From NCBI GenBank assembly GCA_002317385.1, contig DCJH01000026.1, positions 55,839-119,838 on the forward strand: DNA of 64,000 bases, written 5' to 3'. Of the stretch, positions 28,058-38,279 are shown piece by piece (the stretch's first letter is position 1; each line of letters starts with the position of its first letter). Origin of the DNA: Prevotella sp. UBA1705 (GTDB lineage Bacteria; Bacteroidota; Bacteroidia; Bacteroidales; Bacteroidaceae). A program made the translations under genes and the position numbers. The notes under the pieces are model-generated. The model was not told the DNA's origin. It saw only the letters and a list, made by a program, of their open reading frames with translations, and made no database searches.

Positions 28058-30288
28058 TGGTCAGCCTCACTGGCTAATTCCTCCTCAATGAGTTCGGCCA
28101 GAAGCCTCACATCCACCTCGCCGATGCCGTAACGACGGAATAGTTTCTGATCCTGAATCAAGATGAAATAGATGTCGGAGGCCTTGCGCTTGTCGGATTC
28201 GTATTTCAGAAATGACTCCTTGAACAACGCGAGCGACTCCGACACCTTGCCCGAGAACCAATGGCAATAGGCGGCATTGAGATAGTCGGACGGCTTGGCC
28301 GACGGGCTCGACAGGATGGGCTGATAGAGTGCCAGTGCCTGTTCGGTGCGCCCGAGGAACAATTGACCCCAAGCCAGCGCCCGTTTCACCTTGAGATCGT
28401 CGGGCTTCTCATACTCCAACCGGTAGAGCATCTTCACGCCTTCCTCCGCATTGTCGCTGTTAATCAGCGAGATAGCCAAGTTTTGGGTTATCTCTTCATT
28501 GTCAGGATCCTTGTCATAGAGTTCGCCATAAGCATCCGCCGCATCTTCAAACTCGTGCATCAGGAAGCTGGCATAGGCATATCCGGCCAGTGCTTGGCGG
28601 TCTTCAGGGTCCATGTCGCAGAGCTGACCATAGATGGCTTGGGCCTCCATCAACCTGTCCTGCCGCATAAAAAGGCGGGCCTCTATACGGAGGTCATTGG
28701 GATTGTCAAGTTCCTTGTAGGCATAATAAAGTTTGCTTAGCGGCCTGTACATCTTCTTTTTTATCAAGAATTTCATCACCCGGCGGGCCTCCTGCCCCAT
28801 CTTCTTCTCGAACACCGCGTTGAGAAGGAAGAGGAAAGTATCCTCCTCAAACGGACTTTGGAACATCTGGCGCATGTCGCTCAGCGTGAAGAATCGGTAG
28901 AGATCCTGCAGATACATGCGGCGCACAAACTGCGGATCGCTCACGTCGATGTCCTGATCGCCATAGATGCCCACAGGCGCATCGCCCGAATTGAACATCT
29001 CGATAACGTTGGCCGGCAGCTTGTTGAAGATGGCCGAGGTGCCGAGCACGAAACTATATTTATCTGAATCGCAGAACGAACCGCTCTTGAGTATGGCCCG
29101 TATCATGCCCGACTGCAGGAAATCGGCTGGCAGATGCTGTAGCTGTGGGTGGTCAGCGGAGAACGGCATGAACCAGTTGCAGAGCGTATAGAAGAACGAG
29201 AAACGCTTCATCTGGGAGAAACCGCTGAAATAAATGTCCACTCCCTGGTCGCGCATATCCATCATCTTGCGCATGCTCTGCTCCAGTTCCTCCATCTTTT
29301 TCTCGTCGGCGTCGGGATGGAGAATATCCTCTAAGGGGTCTTCATCCTTGGGTTTGATGCCCGAACTGGTAATCTCGAAATTCTGATTCCGGAGCAGAGA
29401 CGGCATGATGTCGCGCTGCAACCGGTCGTTGTCGGCCTTGGCGTTGAGGCAATACACCATCTGCATCTGCAGTTCCATCACCTCGCGCCTTACCCGTTCG
29501 TCGTCGAGCAGTTGACCAATGCGTTGCTTCACGGTAGGAAAAACCTTCACCATCTCATCGTTGAGGGCGATGGTCCAGCCCACAAGAGCCCGCTGACACA
29601 CGTGGACATCCTGCGCCTGCACATAGATTTCCACGAGGGCGAGCACACGTTCGTAGTCTTTGTTGACCATTCCGCCCAGCATCATGCCAGCCACAAGGAG
29701 CTGTGCGTCGGCTGTCTCGATGGTGGGCGACGACACGAGAGCAGCCATGTCTGTGGCAAAATCGTGGCTCCACTGACGAGAGAAAATCATGGCCGCAAAG
29801 AGATGCTGCATGTATTGGTGGTGTTCGGCATAGGTGTTGCGCAAGGCCGACTGCTTCGCGTCGCCGGCTTCAAGGGAGAGCATGGCCACGTCGGTGACGA
29901 AATTCTCCAACTTGAGCTTCACCGACTCTGCGTCGAAAGCAATGGCATTACGATAGGATTGATAGGAGCTCCAACTTGAATCGTATAGCCGGCGCAACTC
30001 GGTATGGATGTCGTAGAGCAGTCGGAAGAGCCTACGATACAAGGCATCGTAGAGTTCCTGACGCTTCTCGTCGCGGTAACCGTTCTTGAAAAAATCGAGC
30101 ATTAGTCTATAGTCAGCCTCTATCGCCTCCAATTTGCCGGGCAGTTCCTCGAACGGATATCGGTTCATCAAAGCGCGGATCGCCTTCAGCGCGCCGCTCA
30201 GGTCGCCCAAATCGTCCAGGTCTTTCTTGATGGCGAATAACTTTTCTTGGGCTGTGTGCCAGTCCGAATATGGCTGTTGCTCGTTCAT
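28054..30288 (-). CDS. Large cytoplasmic TPR protein
   Basis: The 744-residue protein has no signal peptide or membrane helix. The N-terminal 450 residues are a helical lineage-specific region. The C-terminal 250 residues are clear tetratricopeptide repeats (AQAIYGQLCDMDPEDRQALAG, DAADAYGELYDKDPDNEEI, and a unit near 640-670 with ALALYQPILSS). It follows the substrate-binding lipoprotein gene by 32 nt and is probably in the same operon. I know of similar Bacteroidales proteins only as uncharacterised TPR proteins. The link to a lipoprotein may indicate a shared envelope process (inference). Confidence 0.78.
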   Translation of the reverse strand: MNEQQPYSDWHTAQEKLFAIKKDLDDLGDLSGALKAIRALMNRYPFEELPGKLEAIEADYRLMLDFFKNGYRDEKRQELYDALYRRLFRLLYDIHTELRRLYDSSWSSYQSYRNAIAFDAESVKLKLENFVTDVAMLSLEAGDAKQSALRNTYAEHHQYMQHLFAAMIFSRQWSHDFATDMAALVSSPTIETADAQLLVAGMMLGGMVNKDYERVLALVEIYVQAQDVHVCQRALVGWTIALNDEMVKVFPTVKQRIGQLLDDERVRREVMELQMQMVYCLNAKADNDRLQRDIMPSLLRNQNFEITSSGIKPKDEDPLEDILHPDADEKKMEELEQSMRKMMDMRDQGVDIYFSGFSQMKRFSFFYTLCNWFMPFSADHPQLQHLPADFLQSGMIRAILKSGSFCDSDKYSFVLGTSAIFNKLPANVIEMFNSGDAPVGIYGDQDIDVSDPQFVRRMYLQDLYRFFTLSDMRQMFQSPFEEDTFLFLLNAVFEKKMGQEARRVMKFLIKKKMYRPLSKLYYAYKELDNPNDLRIEARLFMRQDRLMEAQAIYGQLCDMDPEDRQALAGYAYASFLMHEFEDAADAYGELYDKDPDNEEITQNLAISLINSDNAEEGVKMLYRLEYEKPDDLKVKRALAWGQLFLGRTEQALALYQPILSSPSAKPSDYLNAAYCHWFSGKVSESLALFKESFLKYESDKRKASDIYFILIQDQKLFRRYGIGEVDVRLLAELIEEELASEADH

Positions 30289-30320
30289 AGCTGTGTTTTT
30301 AGGGATAAAAAGCGTGGCTG

Positions 30321-31238
30321 TCAGTTCCAGTATCTCTGGGCCAGGACCACGTCGGTAGGTCTCGGGGGGGCAGCATGGCGATAGGTCATGCGGGGCAAAG
30401 CCTTCACCGTCTTGCCATCTACACCCATATATTTCTCGATAATCTTGGCATAGTGCCCCACTCCATTCTTATTGATGGAGTCGCACATATTATTATATAC
30501 CTTCAGGAATAGGGCGAGCTGCTTCTGCCGATTCTTGTCTTTCAGAGCCTTCTCGCGGAATGCGATGACGCCCAAACGGAACTTCTTGCCCTGCGAATCC
30601 ATCAAGACGGGATTGTTGTTGAGCCTGGCGGCAGTGGCCTGAGGCTCTGGGATGACAATGGCATCCATCTCATTGTTGAGCAACATCTTCAGGCGAATCT
30701 TCACATCGTTTATCTGTATGCGATAGACATCGAACTTGGGGCGGGCGCTGTCCACCGCCAAGCCAGCCAGATAATCGGTTGCCGAGTAGCGCGTCATGGC
30801 TATCATCTTGTCAGACAACTGCTTGAGTTCCTTCACACGAGCCACTCTGTTGGAAACAATCTGCCAATTCAGGTCGGTCGCCGCCACATATCTGAGGGCC
30901 GTTCCACGCTTCTTCAGTCGCTCGGCACGGATGAGATCGGTCACAAATCCTTCTACATGACCACCCTCGATAAGCGTGTCACCGTCTATCTGAGAGTTGC
31001 GGGCACGTAGGTGAACGTCTACTCCGGCCTGCTGAAACAGGCTGTCCTCGGCGCCGATGAATAGCGGCAGACAGTCCATTGTGGGTGTCGTGGCAATCTT
31101 GAGCGCCGCAGAATCCTCCTGCGCAAGCCGCTTCTGGTCCTTGGCTGTCCGCTTCATCCTCTCTTCATAAGAGTTGCCGCAAGCCCCGAGGGCCACGGTC
31201 AGACCCAGCAATATGGCGTATAAAAACAGTTTCTTCAT
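30321..31238 (-). CDS. NMT1/THI5-like substrate-binding lipoprotein
   Basis: The protein has 305 residues from the ATG at 31238. The signal peptide ends in a lipobox LGAC, so it is lipid-anchored. The rest has the type II periplasmic-binding layout of NMT1/THI5-like or SsuA-like proteins (LKIATTPTMDCLPLFIGAEDSLFQQAGVDV split over residues 47-76, then a second lobe with VIPEPQAT). Such proteins deliver small aromatic or sulfonate-type ligands to ABC importers, but no permease or ATPase is nearby. A TPR gene follows 32 nt downstream. A -7 box TAACTTTG (31252-31245) lies before the start. Confidence 0.8.
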   Translation of the reverse strand: MKKLFLYAILLGLTVALGACGNSYEERMKRTAKDQKRLAQEDSAALKIATTPTMDCLPLFIGAEDSLFQQAGVDVHLRARNSQIDGDTLIEGGHVEGFVTDLIRAERLKKRGTALRYVAATDLNWQIVSNRVARVKELKQLSDKMIAMTRYSATDYLAGLAVDSARPKFDVYRIQINDVKIRLKMLLNNEMDAIVIPEPQATAARLNNNPVLMDSQGKKFRLGVIAFREKALKDKNRQKQLALFLKVYNNMCDSINKNGVGHYAKIIEKYMGVDGKTVKALPRMTYRHAAPPRPTDVVLAQRYWN

Positions 31239-31244
31239 GTGGTG

Positions 31245-31252
31245 CAAAGTTA
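31245..31252 (-). promoter_or_regulatory. -7 box of the lipoprotein-TPR unit
   Basis: TAACTTTG on the minus strand, 6 nt before the ATG at 31238; no -33 match at the usual spacing. The leader would be extremely short. Confidence 0.4.
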
Positions 31253-31262
31253 ATAATTAATT

Positions 31263-31293
31263 TTTGCAATTACGGAAAAAAACACTACTTTTG
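31263..31293 (+). promoter_or_regulatory. radA promoter
   Basis: TTTG (31263-31266), 19 nt, TACTTTTG (31286-31293); the radA ATG follows 34 nt later. Confidence 0.7.
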
Positions 31294-31327
31294 CATGAGT
31301 ATTATAAAGCATTAACAGGCATTAGAT

Positions 31328-32737
31328 ATGGCAAAAGACAAGACGATGTATGTTTGTAGCAATTGCGGATATGAGTCGGCCAAATGGTTGGGCAAATGTC
31401 CTTCGTGTGGCGAATGGTCATCGTTCAAGGAAATCAAGGTGGCCAACACGTCGGGGACCAATGCGGCCAAGAGCGCTGCCCTGTCGCTGCGCCATGGCGA
31501 GAGCCCCAAGGGACTGCATCCGGGCGGCCAGAGCAAACCGATGTTGCTCCATGAGATCTCGGCCAAGGACGAGCCGCGCGTCGATACTCACGACGATGAG
31601 CTCAACCGCGTGCTGGGTGGCGGACTCGTGCCAGGCAGCATCACGCTGCTGGGCGGTGAGCCGGGCATCGGCAAGTCGACGCTCACGCTCCAGACCATCC
31701 TCTCCATGCCCGAGAAACGCATACTCTATGTGAGTGGCGAGGAGAGCGCTCACCAGATCAAGATGCGTGCCGAGCGACTCAATCCGAGCAATCCCGAAGC
31801 CATCTTCGTACTGTGCGAGACATCGCTGGAAAATGTGTTCGGGCATATTCAGGAGGTGCAACCCGACCTCGTGGTCATCGACTCCATCCAGACCATGGCC
31901 ACAGAGACGGTCGACTCCTCACCTGGAAGCATCACCCAGGTGCGCGAATGTGCCTCCGCCCTACTCCGCTTTGCCAAGACAAGTGGTGTGCCTGTGATTC
32001 TCATCGGACATATTAATAAGGAGGGAACACTCGCCGGACCGAAAATATTGGAGCATATTGTCGATACCGTTATCCAGTTTGAGGGCGACCAGCACTATAT
32101 GTACCGCATTCTGCGAAGCATGAAGAACCGATTCGGAAGTACTTCTGAATTAGGCATTTATGAGATGCGCCAAGATGGACTTCGGCAGGTTTCCAATCCC
32201 TCGGAGCTCCTGCTCACCGAAGACCACGAGGGACTCTCGGGCATAGCCATCAGTTCTGCCATCGAGGGCGTGCGCCCATTCCTTGTGGAAACCCAGGCTC
32301 TTGTCTCGTCGGCAGCCTACGGAACGCCACAGCGCTCAGCCACAGGGTTCGACCAGCGCCGCCTGAACATGCTGCTGGCCGTGCTGGAGAAGCGCGTGGG
32401 ATTCAAGCTCATGCAGAAAGACGTGTTCCTTAACATTGCCGGTGGACTGCGCGTAACCGACATGGCCATGGACCTGAGCGTGATAGCCGCGGTGCTGTCG
32501 AGCAACGTAGATACCCCCATTGAGCCCGGCTGGTGCATGTGTGGCGAGGTGGGTTTGAGCGGTGAGGTGCGCCCAGTGAGCCGAGTGGAACAGCGCATTG
32601 CCGAGGCCGAGAAACTCGGTTTCAGCCATATTATCCTCCCCTCTCACAACCTGAAAAGCATCAATGCCCACAAATATAAGATTGAACTCCATCCCGTGAA
32701 GAAGGTGGAAGGTGCCTTGCGGGCATTGTTCGGATAA
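31328..32737 (+). CDS. radA: DNA repair protein RadA
   Basis: The 469-residue protein is a RecA-like helicase that promotes branch migration during recombinational repair. It has the N-terminal zinc finger (C10, C13, C24, C27), the Walker A GGEPGIGKST (109-118), the Walker B region VVIDSIQTM, the RadA-specific KNRFG near residue 260, and a C-terminal Lon-protease-like domain. Length is normal. queC follows after 12 nt. Confidence 0.96.
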   Translation: MAKDKTMYVCSNCGYESAKWLGKCPSCGEWSSFKEIKVANTSGTNAAKSAALSLRHGESPKGLHPGGQSKPMLLHEISAKDEPRVDTHDDELNRVLGGGLVPGSITLLGGEPGIGKSTLTLQTILSMPEKRILYVSGEESAHQIKMRAERLNPSNPEAIFVLCETSLENVFGHIQEVQPDLVVIDSIQTMATETVDSSPGSITQVRECASALLRFAKTSGVPVILIGHINKEGTLAGPKILEHIVDTVIQFEGDQHYMYRILRSMKNRFGSTSELGIYEMRQDGLRQVSNPSELLLTEDHEGLSGIAISSAIEGVRPFLVETQALVSSAAYGTPQRSATGFDQRRLNMLLAVLEKRVGFKLMQKDVFLNIAGGLRVTDMAMDLSVIAAVLSSNVDTPIEPGWCMCGEVGLSGEVRPVSRVEQRIAEAEKLGFSHIILPSHNLKSINAHKYKIELHPVKKVEGALRALFG

Positions 32738-32749
32738 AAACAAGAAGAA

Positions 32750-33403
32750 ATGAAAGATTCCATTATTATTGTCAGTGGTGGCATGGATTCCATCACGATG
32801 CTCTATGAGTTTAAGGACAGGATAGCCTTGGGTGTGTCGTTCGACTACGGCAGCAATCACAACGCCCGCGAGATTCCCTTTGCAGCCATGCACTGCGAGC
32901 GGCTGAGCATCCCCCATATCACGATACCATTGGACTTCATGCCCAAATATTTCAAGTCGAGTCTGCTCGAAGGGGCAGCCGCCATTCCCGAGGGCAACTA
33001 CGACGAGGCCAACATGCAATCTACTGTTGTGCCTTTCCGCAATGGCATCATGCTCAGCATCGCAGCCGGCATTGCCGAGAGTCACAACCTGAAATACATC
33101 ATGATGGCCAACCATTCGGGCGACCATACCATCTACCCCGATTGCCGCCCGGAGTTTGTCCAGGCTATGTCTGAAGCCACCAAGGCCGGCACCTATCCCG
33201 GTATTGAGATTCTGGCGCCCTATACCGACATTACCAAAAGCGACATTGCCCGCCACGGCAAGGCCCTTGGGCTCGACTATGCCGAGACCTGGAGCTGCTA
33301 CAAAGGAGGCGAGAAACACTGCGGCAAGTGTGGCACCTGTCGGGAACGAATGGAAGCCCTGAGCGACGCCGGCATCCCCGACACGACAGAATATGAGGAC
33401 TGA
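32750..33403 (+). CDS. queC: 7-cyano-7-deazaguanine synthase
   Basis: The 217-residue enzyme converts 7-carboxy-7-deazaguanine to preQ0 with ATP and ammonia, in queuosine synthesis. The PP-loop motif SGGMDS lies at residues 9-14, and the zinc-binding cysteines are in WSCYKGGEKHCGKCGTC near the C-terminus. NHSGDHTIYPDCRPEF is a family signature. Other que genes are not in the window. Co-transcription with radA is likely. Confidence 0.94.
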   Translation: MKDSIIIVSGGMDSITMLYEFKDRIALGVSFDYGSNHNAREIPFAAMHCERLSIPHITIPLDFMPKYFKSSLLEGAAAIPEGNYDEANMQSTVVPFRNGIMLSIAAGIAESHNLKYIMMANHSGDHTIYPDCRPEFVQAMSEATKAGTYPGIEILAPYTDITKSDIARHGKALGLDYAETWSCYKGGEKHCGKCGTCRERMEALSDAGIPDTTEYED

Positions 33404-33494
33404 GTTTTGCCATATAGATATGACAATCCTTAAGCAATCGAGTGAAAAAACCAAAAAACTGATGTCGGGGCCTCCAGTTGTCCGATAAAATTAG

Positions 33495-33502
33495 TAACTT
33501 TG
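33495..33502 (+). promoter_or_regulatory. pgk -7 box
   Basis: TAACTTTG, 77 nt upstream of the pgk ATG; the -33 match is weak. The leader is long and AT-rich. Confidence 0.55.
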
Positions 33503-33579
33503 CATAGCTATCAAAAGGTTGGTTTTTACCTCGAAAATAGTTCATGCAGATTGATTTTTAACAATAAAATAAACAGAAA

Positions 33580-34830
33580 ATGACAATCGAAGAATTCAAC
33601 TTTGCCGGTAAGAAGGCAATCGTTCGTGTAGATTTCAATGTGCCATTGGATGAGAATGGCAATGTAACTGACGACACTCGTATCCGTGGCGCCCTCCCCA
33701 CCCTGAAGAAGATTCTGGCCGATGGTGGTGCTGTCATCATGATGAGCCACATGGGCAAGCCCAAGGGCAAGGTAAACGAGAAGTTGAGCCTGAGCCAGAT
33801 TGTGGACAAGGTGTCTGAGCGTCTGGGTGTTGAAGTGAAGTTTGCCAAGGACTGCGGCAATGCCGAGGCTGAGGCTGCTGCCCTGAAGATGGGGGAGGCC
33901 CTGCTGCTGGAGAACCTTCGCTTCTATCCCGAGGAGGAAGGCAAGCCTGTTGGCGTAGAGAAGGGTACTCCCGAGTTTGACGCTGCCAAGAGCGCCATGA
34001 AGGAGTCGCAGAAGAACTTCGCCAAGAAGTTGGCCTCTTATGCAGACGTATATGTAAACGACGCCTTCGGAACTGCTCACCGCAAGCACGCCTCAACAGC
34101 CGTTATCGCCGACTATTTCGACGCTGACTCTAAGATGTTGGGCTACCTCATGGAGAAGGAAGTTACTGCTATCGACAACGTTTTGAAGAATGCCCAGCAT
34201 CCTTTCACCGCTATCATCGGCGGTTCAAAGGTGAGCTCTAAGCTCGGCGTTATCCAGAACCTGCTCGACAAGGTAGACAACCTGATCATCGGTGGTGGTA
34301 TGGGTTATACCTTCATCAAGGCTAAGGGTGGCAAGATTGGTAACTCTCTGCACGAGGACGACCTGATGCCCGAGGCTCTGAACGTGATTGCTGCTGCCAA
34401 GGAGAAGGGTGTGAACCTGTCTCTGTCTGTGGCTACCGTTTGCGGCAAGGAGTTCTCTAACGACACCGAGCGAAAGGTATTCCCCATCGACAATATTCCT
34501 GACGAGTGGGAAGGTATGGACGCCAGCGAGGAGAGCCTCGCCGAGTGGAAGAAGATTATTCTTGATTCCAAGACCATTCTTTGGAACGGCCCTGTAGGTG
34601 TGTTCGAGTTTGAGAACTTCGCTCATGGTACTGGCGAGATTGCCAAGTATGTGGCAGAGGCTACCCAGGAGAACGGCGCCTTCTCATTGGTAGGTGGTGG
34701 CGACTCTGTTGCTGCTGTCAACAAGTTCGGTCTGGCCGACAAGGTTTCTTATGTTTCTACTGGTGGTGGTGCCATGCTCGAGGCTATCGAGGGTAAGGTA
34801 CTCCCCGGCGTAGCAGCCATTAAAGGCTAA
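33580..34830 (+). CDS. pgk: Phosphoglycerate kinase
   Basis: The 416-residue glycolytic enzyme makes ATP from 1,3-bisphosphoglycerate. Markers are [13 protein letters not shown] (15-27), [29 protein letters not shown], the hinge and ATP site with [15 protein letters not shown], and [13 protein letters not shown]. The codon use is visibly biased (CTG, GGT, AAG), consistent with high expression. It has its own promoter and a strong terminator. Confidence 0.98.
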   Translation: MTIEEFNFAGKKAIVRVDFNVPLDENGNVTDDTRIRGALPTLKKILADGGAVIMMSHMGKPKGKVNEKLSLSQIVDKVSERLGVEVKFAKDCGNAEAEAAALKMGEALLLENLRFYPEEEGKPVGVEKGTPEFDAAKSAMKESQKNFAKKLASYADVYVNDAFGTAHRKHASTAVIADYFDADSKMLGYLMEKEVTAIDNVLKNAQHPFTAIIGGSKVSSKLGVIQNLLDKVDNLIIGGGMGYTFIKAKGGKIGNSLHEDDLMPEALNVIAAAKEKGVNLSLSVATVCGKEFSNDTERKVFPIDNIPDEWEGMDASEESLAEWKKIILDSKTILWNGPVGVFEFENFAHGTGEIAKYVAEATQENGAFSLVGGGDSVAAVNKFGLADKVSYVSTGGGAMLEAIEGKVLPGVAAIKG

Positions 34831-34890
34831 TCACTCTTTCAGAAACTATCAGGGATAGGCGCTACGGTGCCCTACCCTGTTCCCCATAAC

Positions 34891-34933
34891 ACAAGCGCCT
34901 CTTCCTATCGAGGAAGAGACGCTTGTATTTTTC
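34891..34933 (+). terminator. pgk terminator
   Basis: A 16-nt arm starting ACAAGCG pairs with the arm ending CGCTTGT (one C-A mismatch) around an ATCG loop; ATTTTTC follows. Confidence 0.88.
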
Positions 34934-34980
34934 TATGGAATGAACGATACAACATGGCTTATCCATGTAGGATAATAGAG

Positions 34981-35020
34981 CAAAAAAAATCAGGTAATCC
35001 GTTGATGGGACTACCTGATT
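34981..35020 (-). terminator. carB terminator
   Basis: On the minus strand a 9-bp stem AATCAGGTA/TACCTGATT with inner TCC/GGA pairs is followed by a run of eight T, 25 nt after the carB stop. Confidence 0.88.
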
Positions 35021-35044
35021 CTTATAGGATGTAATTGCTATTTC

Positions 35045-38000
35045 TTAGTATTCACCCCAAGCCTTGATATCGATATCATCCGGTTTGAGCGTGCAGAAGG
35101 CGGTGATGAACGCACTGGCCAGTCGGCTGTTGGTAATCAACGGCACATTGAGGTCGATGGCTGCACGACGGATCTTGTAGCCGTTGGTAAGCTCATGAGT
35201 AGTGAGGTCCTTAGGAATATTCACCACCATATCTATCTTCTTCTCGTGGAGCAGTGTCAGAGCCTGCGGTTCCTTGCCCGTGTCAGACGGCCAGTAGACC
35301 ATCGTGTTATCGATGCCGTTGTCCTTGAGATACTTCGACGTACCTCCGGTGGCATAGAGTTCGTAGCCATGGTCCATGAGCATCTTGGCCGCATCGAGCA
35401 TTTCAGCTTTTTGCTTGGCACCGCCCGTAGACAGCAACACAGAGTGTTGCGGGATGCGCTGGCCCACGGAGAGCATGCTCTTCATAAGTGCCTGATTGGT
35501 GTCGTCGCCCAGACAGCCCACCTCGCCGGTAGAGCTCATGTCTACTCCAAGCACCGGGTCGGCCTTCTGCAGACGGTTGAACGAGAACTGGCTGGCCTTG
35601 ATACCCACATAGTCGAGGTCGAAGAGATTCTTGTTGGGCTTCTCTACCGGTACGCCGAGCATCACCTTGGTAGCCAAATCAATAAGATTGAGCTTCAGAA
35701 CCTTGGACACAAACGGGAAGGAACGGCTGGCACGGAGGTTGCACTCGATGACCAAAATGTCGTTCTCTCGGGCCATATACTGGATGTTGAACGGACCGGA
35801 GATGTGGAGCTCCTTGGCAATCTGACGACTCACACGCTTGATGCGACGCACGGTCTCAATGTAGAGTTTCTGCGGCGGAAACTGGATGGTGGCATCACCA
35901 GAGTGTACTCCGGCAAACTCGATATGCTCGGAGATGGCGTATGCCAGTATCTCGCCATCCTTAGCCACGGCATCCATCTCTATCTCCTTGGCATGCTCGA
36001 TGAACTTCGACACCACCACGGGATGATCTTCGCTCACATTGGCCGCCAACCGGAGGAATCGCTCAAGCTCCTCCTTGTTGGAGCAGACATTCATGGCAGC
36101 ACCCGAAAGCACATAGCTCGGACGCACAAGCACCGGGAATCCTACGCGGTCGACAAACTGGTCGATATCCTCCATGGAGGTCAATGCACTCCACTCAGGC
36201 TGGTTGATGCCGTTACGAGTCAGCATGCTGGAGAACTTCGCCCGGTCCTCTGCATTATCGATATCCTTGGCCGAAGTACCGAGGATGGGCACATTCTGTG
36301 CATCGAGGTGCATCGCCAGGTTGTTAGGAATCTGTCCACCCGTAGAAACTATGACACCATGAGGATTTTCTGCTTCGATGATATCCATCACACGCTCAAA
36401 GGTCAACTCGTCGAAGTAGAGGCGGTCGCACATGTCATAGTCGGTCGAAACGGTCTCTGGGTTATAGTTGATCATGATGCTGCGATAGCCTTGCTTGCGT
36501 ATCGTGTTGAGTGCCTGCACGCCACACCAGTCAAACTCTACCGAGCTACCGATGCGATAGGCACCCGAACCCAGCACAATGATGGAGCGCTTGTCGTTGG
36601 AGAAAGCTACATCGCTGGCCACGCCCGAATAGGTTACATAGAGATAGTTGGTCTGTGCGGGATACTCGGCGGCAAGGGTGTCTATCTGCTTCACCACAGG
36701 GAGGATACCGTAACTCTTACGAAGATTGCGCACCACCAGCATGGCCTTGTGCATATTGGCCATCTCCTGCTCTAAGCCAATGGCCCGGGCAATCTGGAAA
36801 TCGGTAAATCCATAAACCTTAGCCTGACGCAGAAGATTAGAATCCAAGGTGTTGACATTAATCTTCTTGAGTTCCTCGTCGATGTCAATAATATGCTTCA
36901 ACTTGTAGAGGAACCACTTGTCTATCTTGGTCAAATCATGGATTTGATCGATGGTATATCCCTTGTGCATGGCCTTGGAGATGACAAACACGCGTTTGTC
37001 AGTAGGTTCCTGCAGGGCAGCATCGAGGTCGGCGATCTCCAACTCCTTGTTCTCCACAAAGCCGTGCATGCCTTGACCGATCATGCGAAGACCCTTCTGA
37101 ATGGCCTCTTCGAAATTGCGGCCGATGGCCATCACCTCTCCTACACTCTTCATGCTGGAGCCAAGCTCCTTGTCTACGCCACGAAATTTGGAAAGGTCCC
37201 AGCGTGGAATCTTGCAGACCACATAGTCGAGGGCTGGCTCGAAGAAAGCACTCGTGGTCTTGGTGACAGAGTTTTTCAGTTCAAAAAGCCCATAGCCCAT
37301 ACCCAGTTTGGCAGCTACGAAAGCCAAAGGATAGCCTGTGGCCTTAGAAGCCAGAGCCGAGCTGCGGCTCAATCGGGCGTTCACCTCGATGACACGATAG
37401 TCTTCGCTGTTGGGGTCGAAGGCATATTGAACATTACACTCACCCACGATGCCGATGTGGCGAACAATCTTGATACTCAGCTCGCGCAGCTTGTGGTATT
37501 CTGAATTGGTGAGTGTCTGAGACGGAGCAATCACGATAGACTCGCCGGTATGGATGCCCAGTGGGTCGAAATTCTCCATATTACAAACCGTGATGCAGTT
37601 GTCGTAACGGTCGCGCACCACCTCATACTCTATCTCTTTCCAGCCTTTAAGGCTCTTCTCCACCAACACCTGGGGAGAGAACGAGAAGGCTTTCTCGCAA
37701 ATTTTATCCAGTTCTTCGTCATTGTCTGCAAAGCCAGAGCCCAGTCCGCCCAGTGCATAAGCCGCACGAATAATCACCGGATAACCCAAACGATGGGCAG
37801 CCTGCTCAGCCTGCTCGGTGTTCTCGCAAGCCTCGCTCTTGATGGTCTTGACATTGATCTGATCAAGTTTGTGCACAAAGAGTTCACGATCCTCTGTATC
37901 CATGATGGCACGAACCGGCGTACCCAGCACTCGAACGTTGTATTTCTCCAGCACACCGCTCTCATAAAGTTCTACGCCACAGTTGAGCGCAGTCTGTCCA

Positions 38001-38269
38001 CCGAAACTCAACAAGATGCCATCGGGCTTCTCCTTCTGAATGACACGCTCCACGAAGTAGGGCTGAACAGGAAGAAAATATATCTGATCGGCTACGCCTT
38101 CAGAGGTTTGCACCGTGGCAATGTTCGGGTTGATGAGCACCGTCTGAATGCCCTCTTCACGCAAAGCCTTCAAGGCTTGTGAACCAGAATAATCGAATTC
38201 GCCAGCTTCTCCAATCTTCAGCGCACCGGAGCCCAGCAACAAAACCTTCTTGATATTTGAATCTTTCAT
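35045..38269 (-). CDS. carB: Carbamoyl-phosphate synthase large subunit
   Basis: The 1074-residue enzyme has the expected tandem ATP-grasp halves (residues 1-400 and 550-940), an oligomerisation domain between them, and a C-terminal MGS-like allosteric domain (about 940-1074). Motifs are LLLGSGALKIGEAGEFDYSG at the start and the second copy IVLGSGAYRIGSSVEFDW near 562. It makes carbamoyl phosphate from bicarbonate, ATP and the ammonia supplied by CarA, for pyrimidine and arginine synthesis. carA lies 10 nt upstream. Confidence 0.98.
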   Translation of the reverse strand: MKDSNIKKVLLLGSGALKIGEAGEFDYSGSQALKALREEGIQTVLINPNIATVQTSEGVADQIYFLPVQPYFVERVIQKEKPDGILLSFGGQTALNCGVELYESGVLEKYNVRVLGTPVRAIMDTEDRELFVHKLDQINVKTIKSEACENTEQAEQAAHRLGYPVIIRAAYALGGLGSGFADNDEELDKICEKAFSFSPQVLVEKSLKGWKEIEYEVVRDRYDNCITVCNMENFDPLGIHTGESIVIAPSQTLTNSEYHKLRELSIKIVRHIGIVGECNVQYAFDPNSEDYRVIEVNARLSRSSALASKATGYPLAFVAAKLGMGYGLFELKNSVTKTTSAFFEPALDYVVCKIPRWDLSKFRGVDKELGSSMKSVGEVMAIGRNFEEAIQKGLRMIGQGMHGFVENKELEIADLDAALQEPTDKRVFVISKAMHKGYTIDQIHDLTKIDKWFLYKLKHIIDIDEELKKINVNTLDSNLLRQAKVYGFTDFQIARAIGLEQEMANMHKAMLVVRNLRKSYGILPVVKQIDTLAAEYPAQTNYLYVTYSGVASDVAFSNDKRSIIVLGSGAYRIGSSVEFDWCGVQALNTIRKQGYRSIMINYNPETVSTDYDMCDRLYFDELTFERVMDIIEAENPHGVIVSTGGQIPNNLAMHLDAQNVPILGTSAKDIDNAEDRAKFSSMLTRNGINQPEWSALTSMEDIDQFVDRVGFPVLVRPSYVLSGAAMNVCSNKEELERFLRLAANVSEDHPVVVSKFIEHAKEIEMDAVAKDGEILAYAISEHIEFAGVHSGDATIQFPPQKLYIETVRRIKRVSRQIAKELHISGPFNIQYMARENDILVIECNLRASRSFPFVSKVLKLNLIDLATKVMLGVPVEKPNKNLFDLDYVGIKASQFSFNRLQKADPVLGVDMSSTGEVGCLGDDTNQALMKSMLSVGQRIPQHSVLLSTGGAKQKAEMLDAAKMLMDHGYELYATGGTSKYLKDNGIDNTMVYWPSDTGKEPQALTLLHEKKIDMVVNIPKDLTTHELTNGYKIRRAAIDLNVPLITNSRLASAFITAFCTLKPDDIDIKAWGEY

Positions 38270-38279
38270 GACCTATCTC

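Noticed and set aside
35195..36775. 526-codon frame opposite carB
   Set aside because: Shadow of carB with no recognisable motif; the carB frame is intact over 1074 codons.
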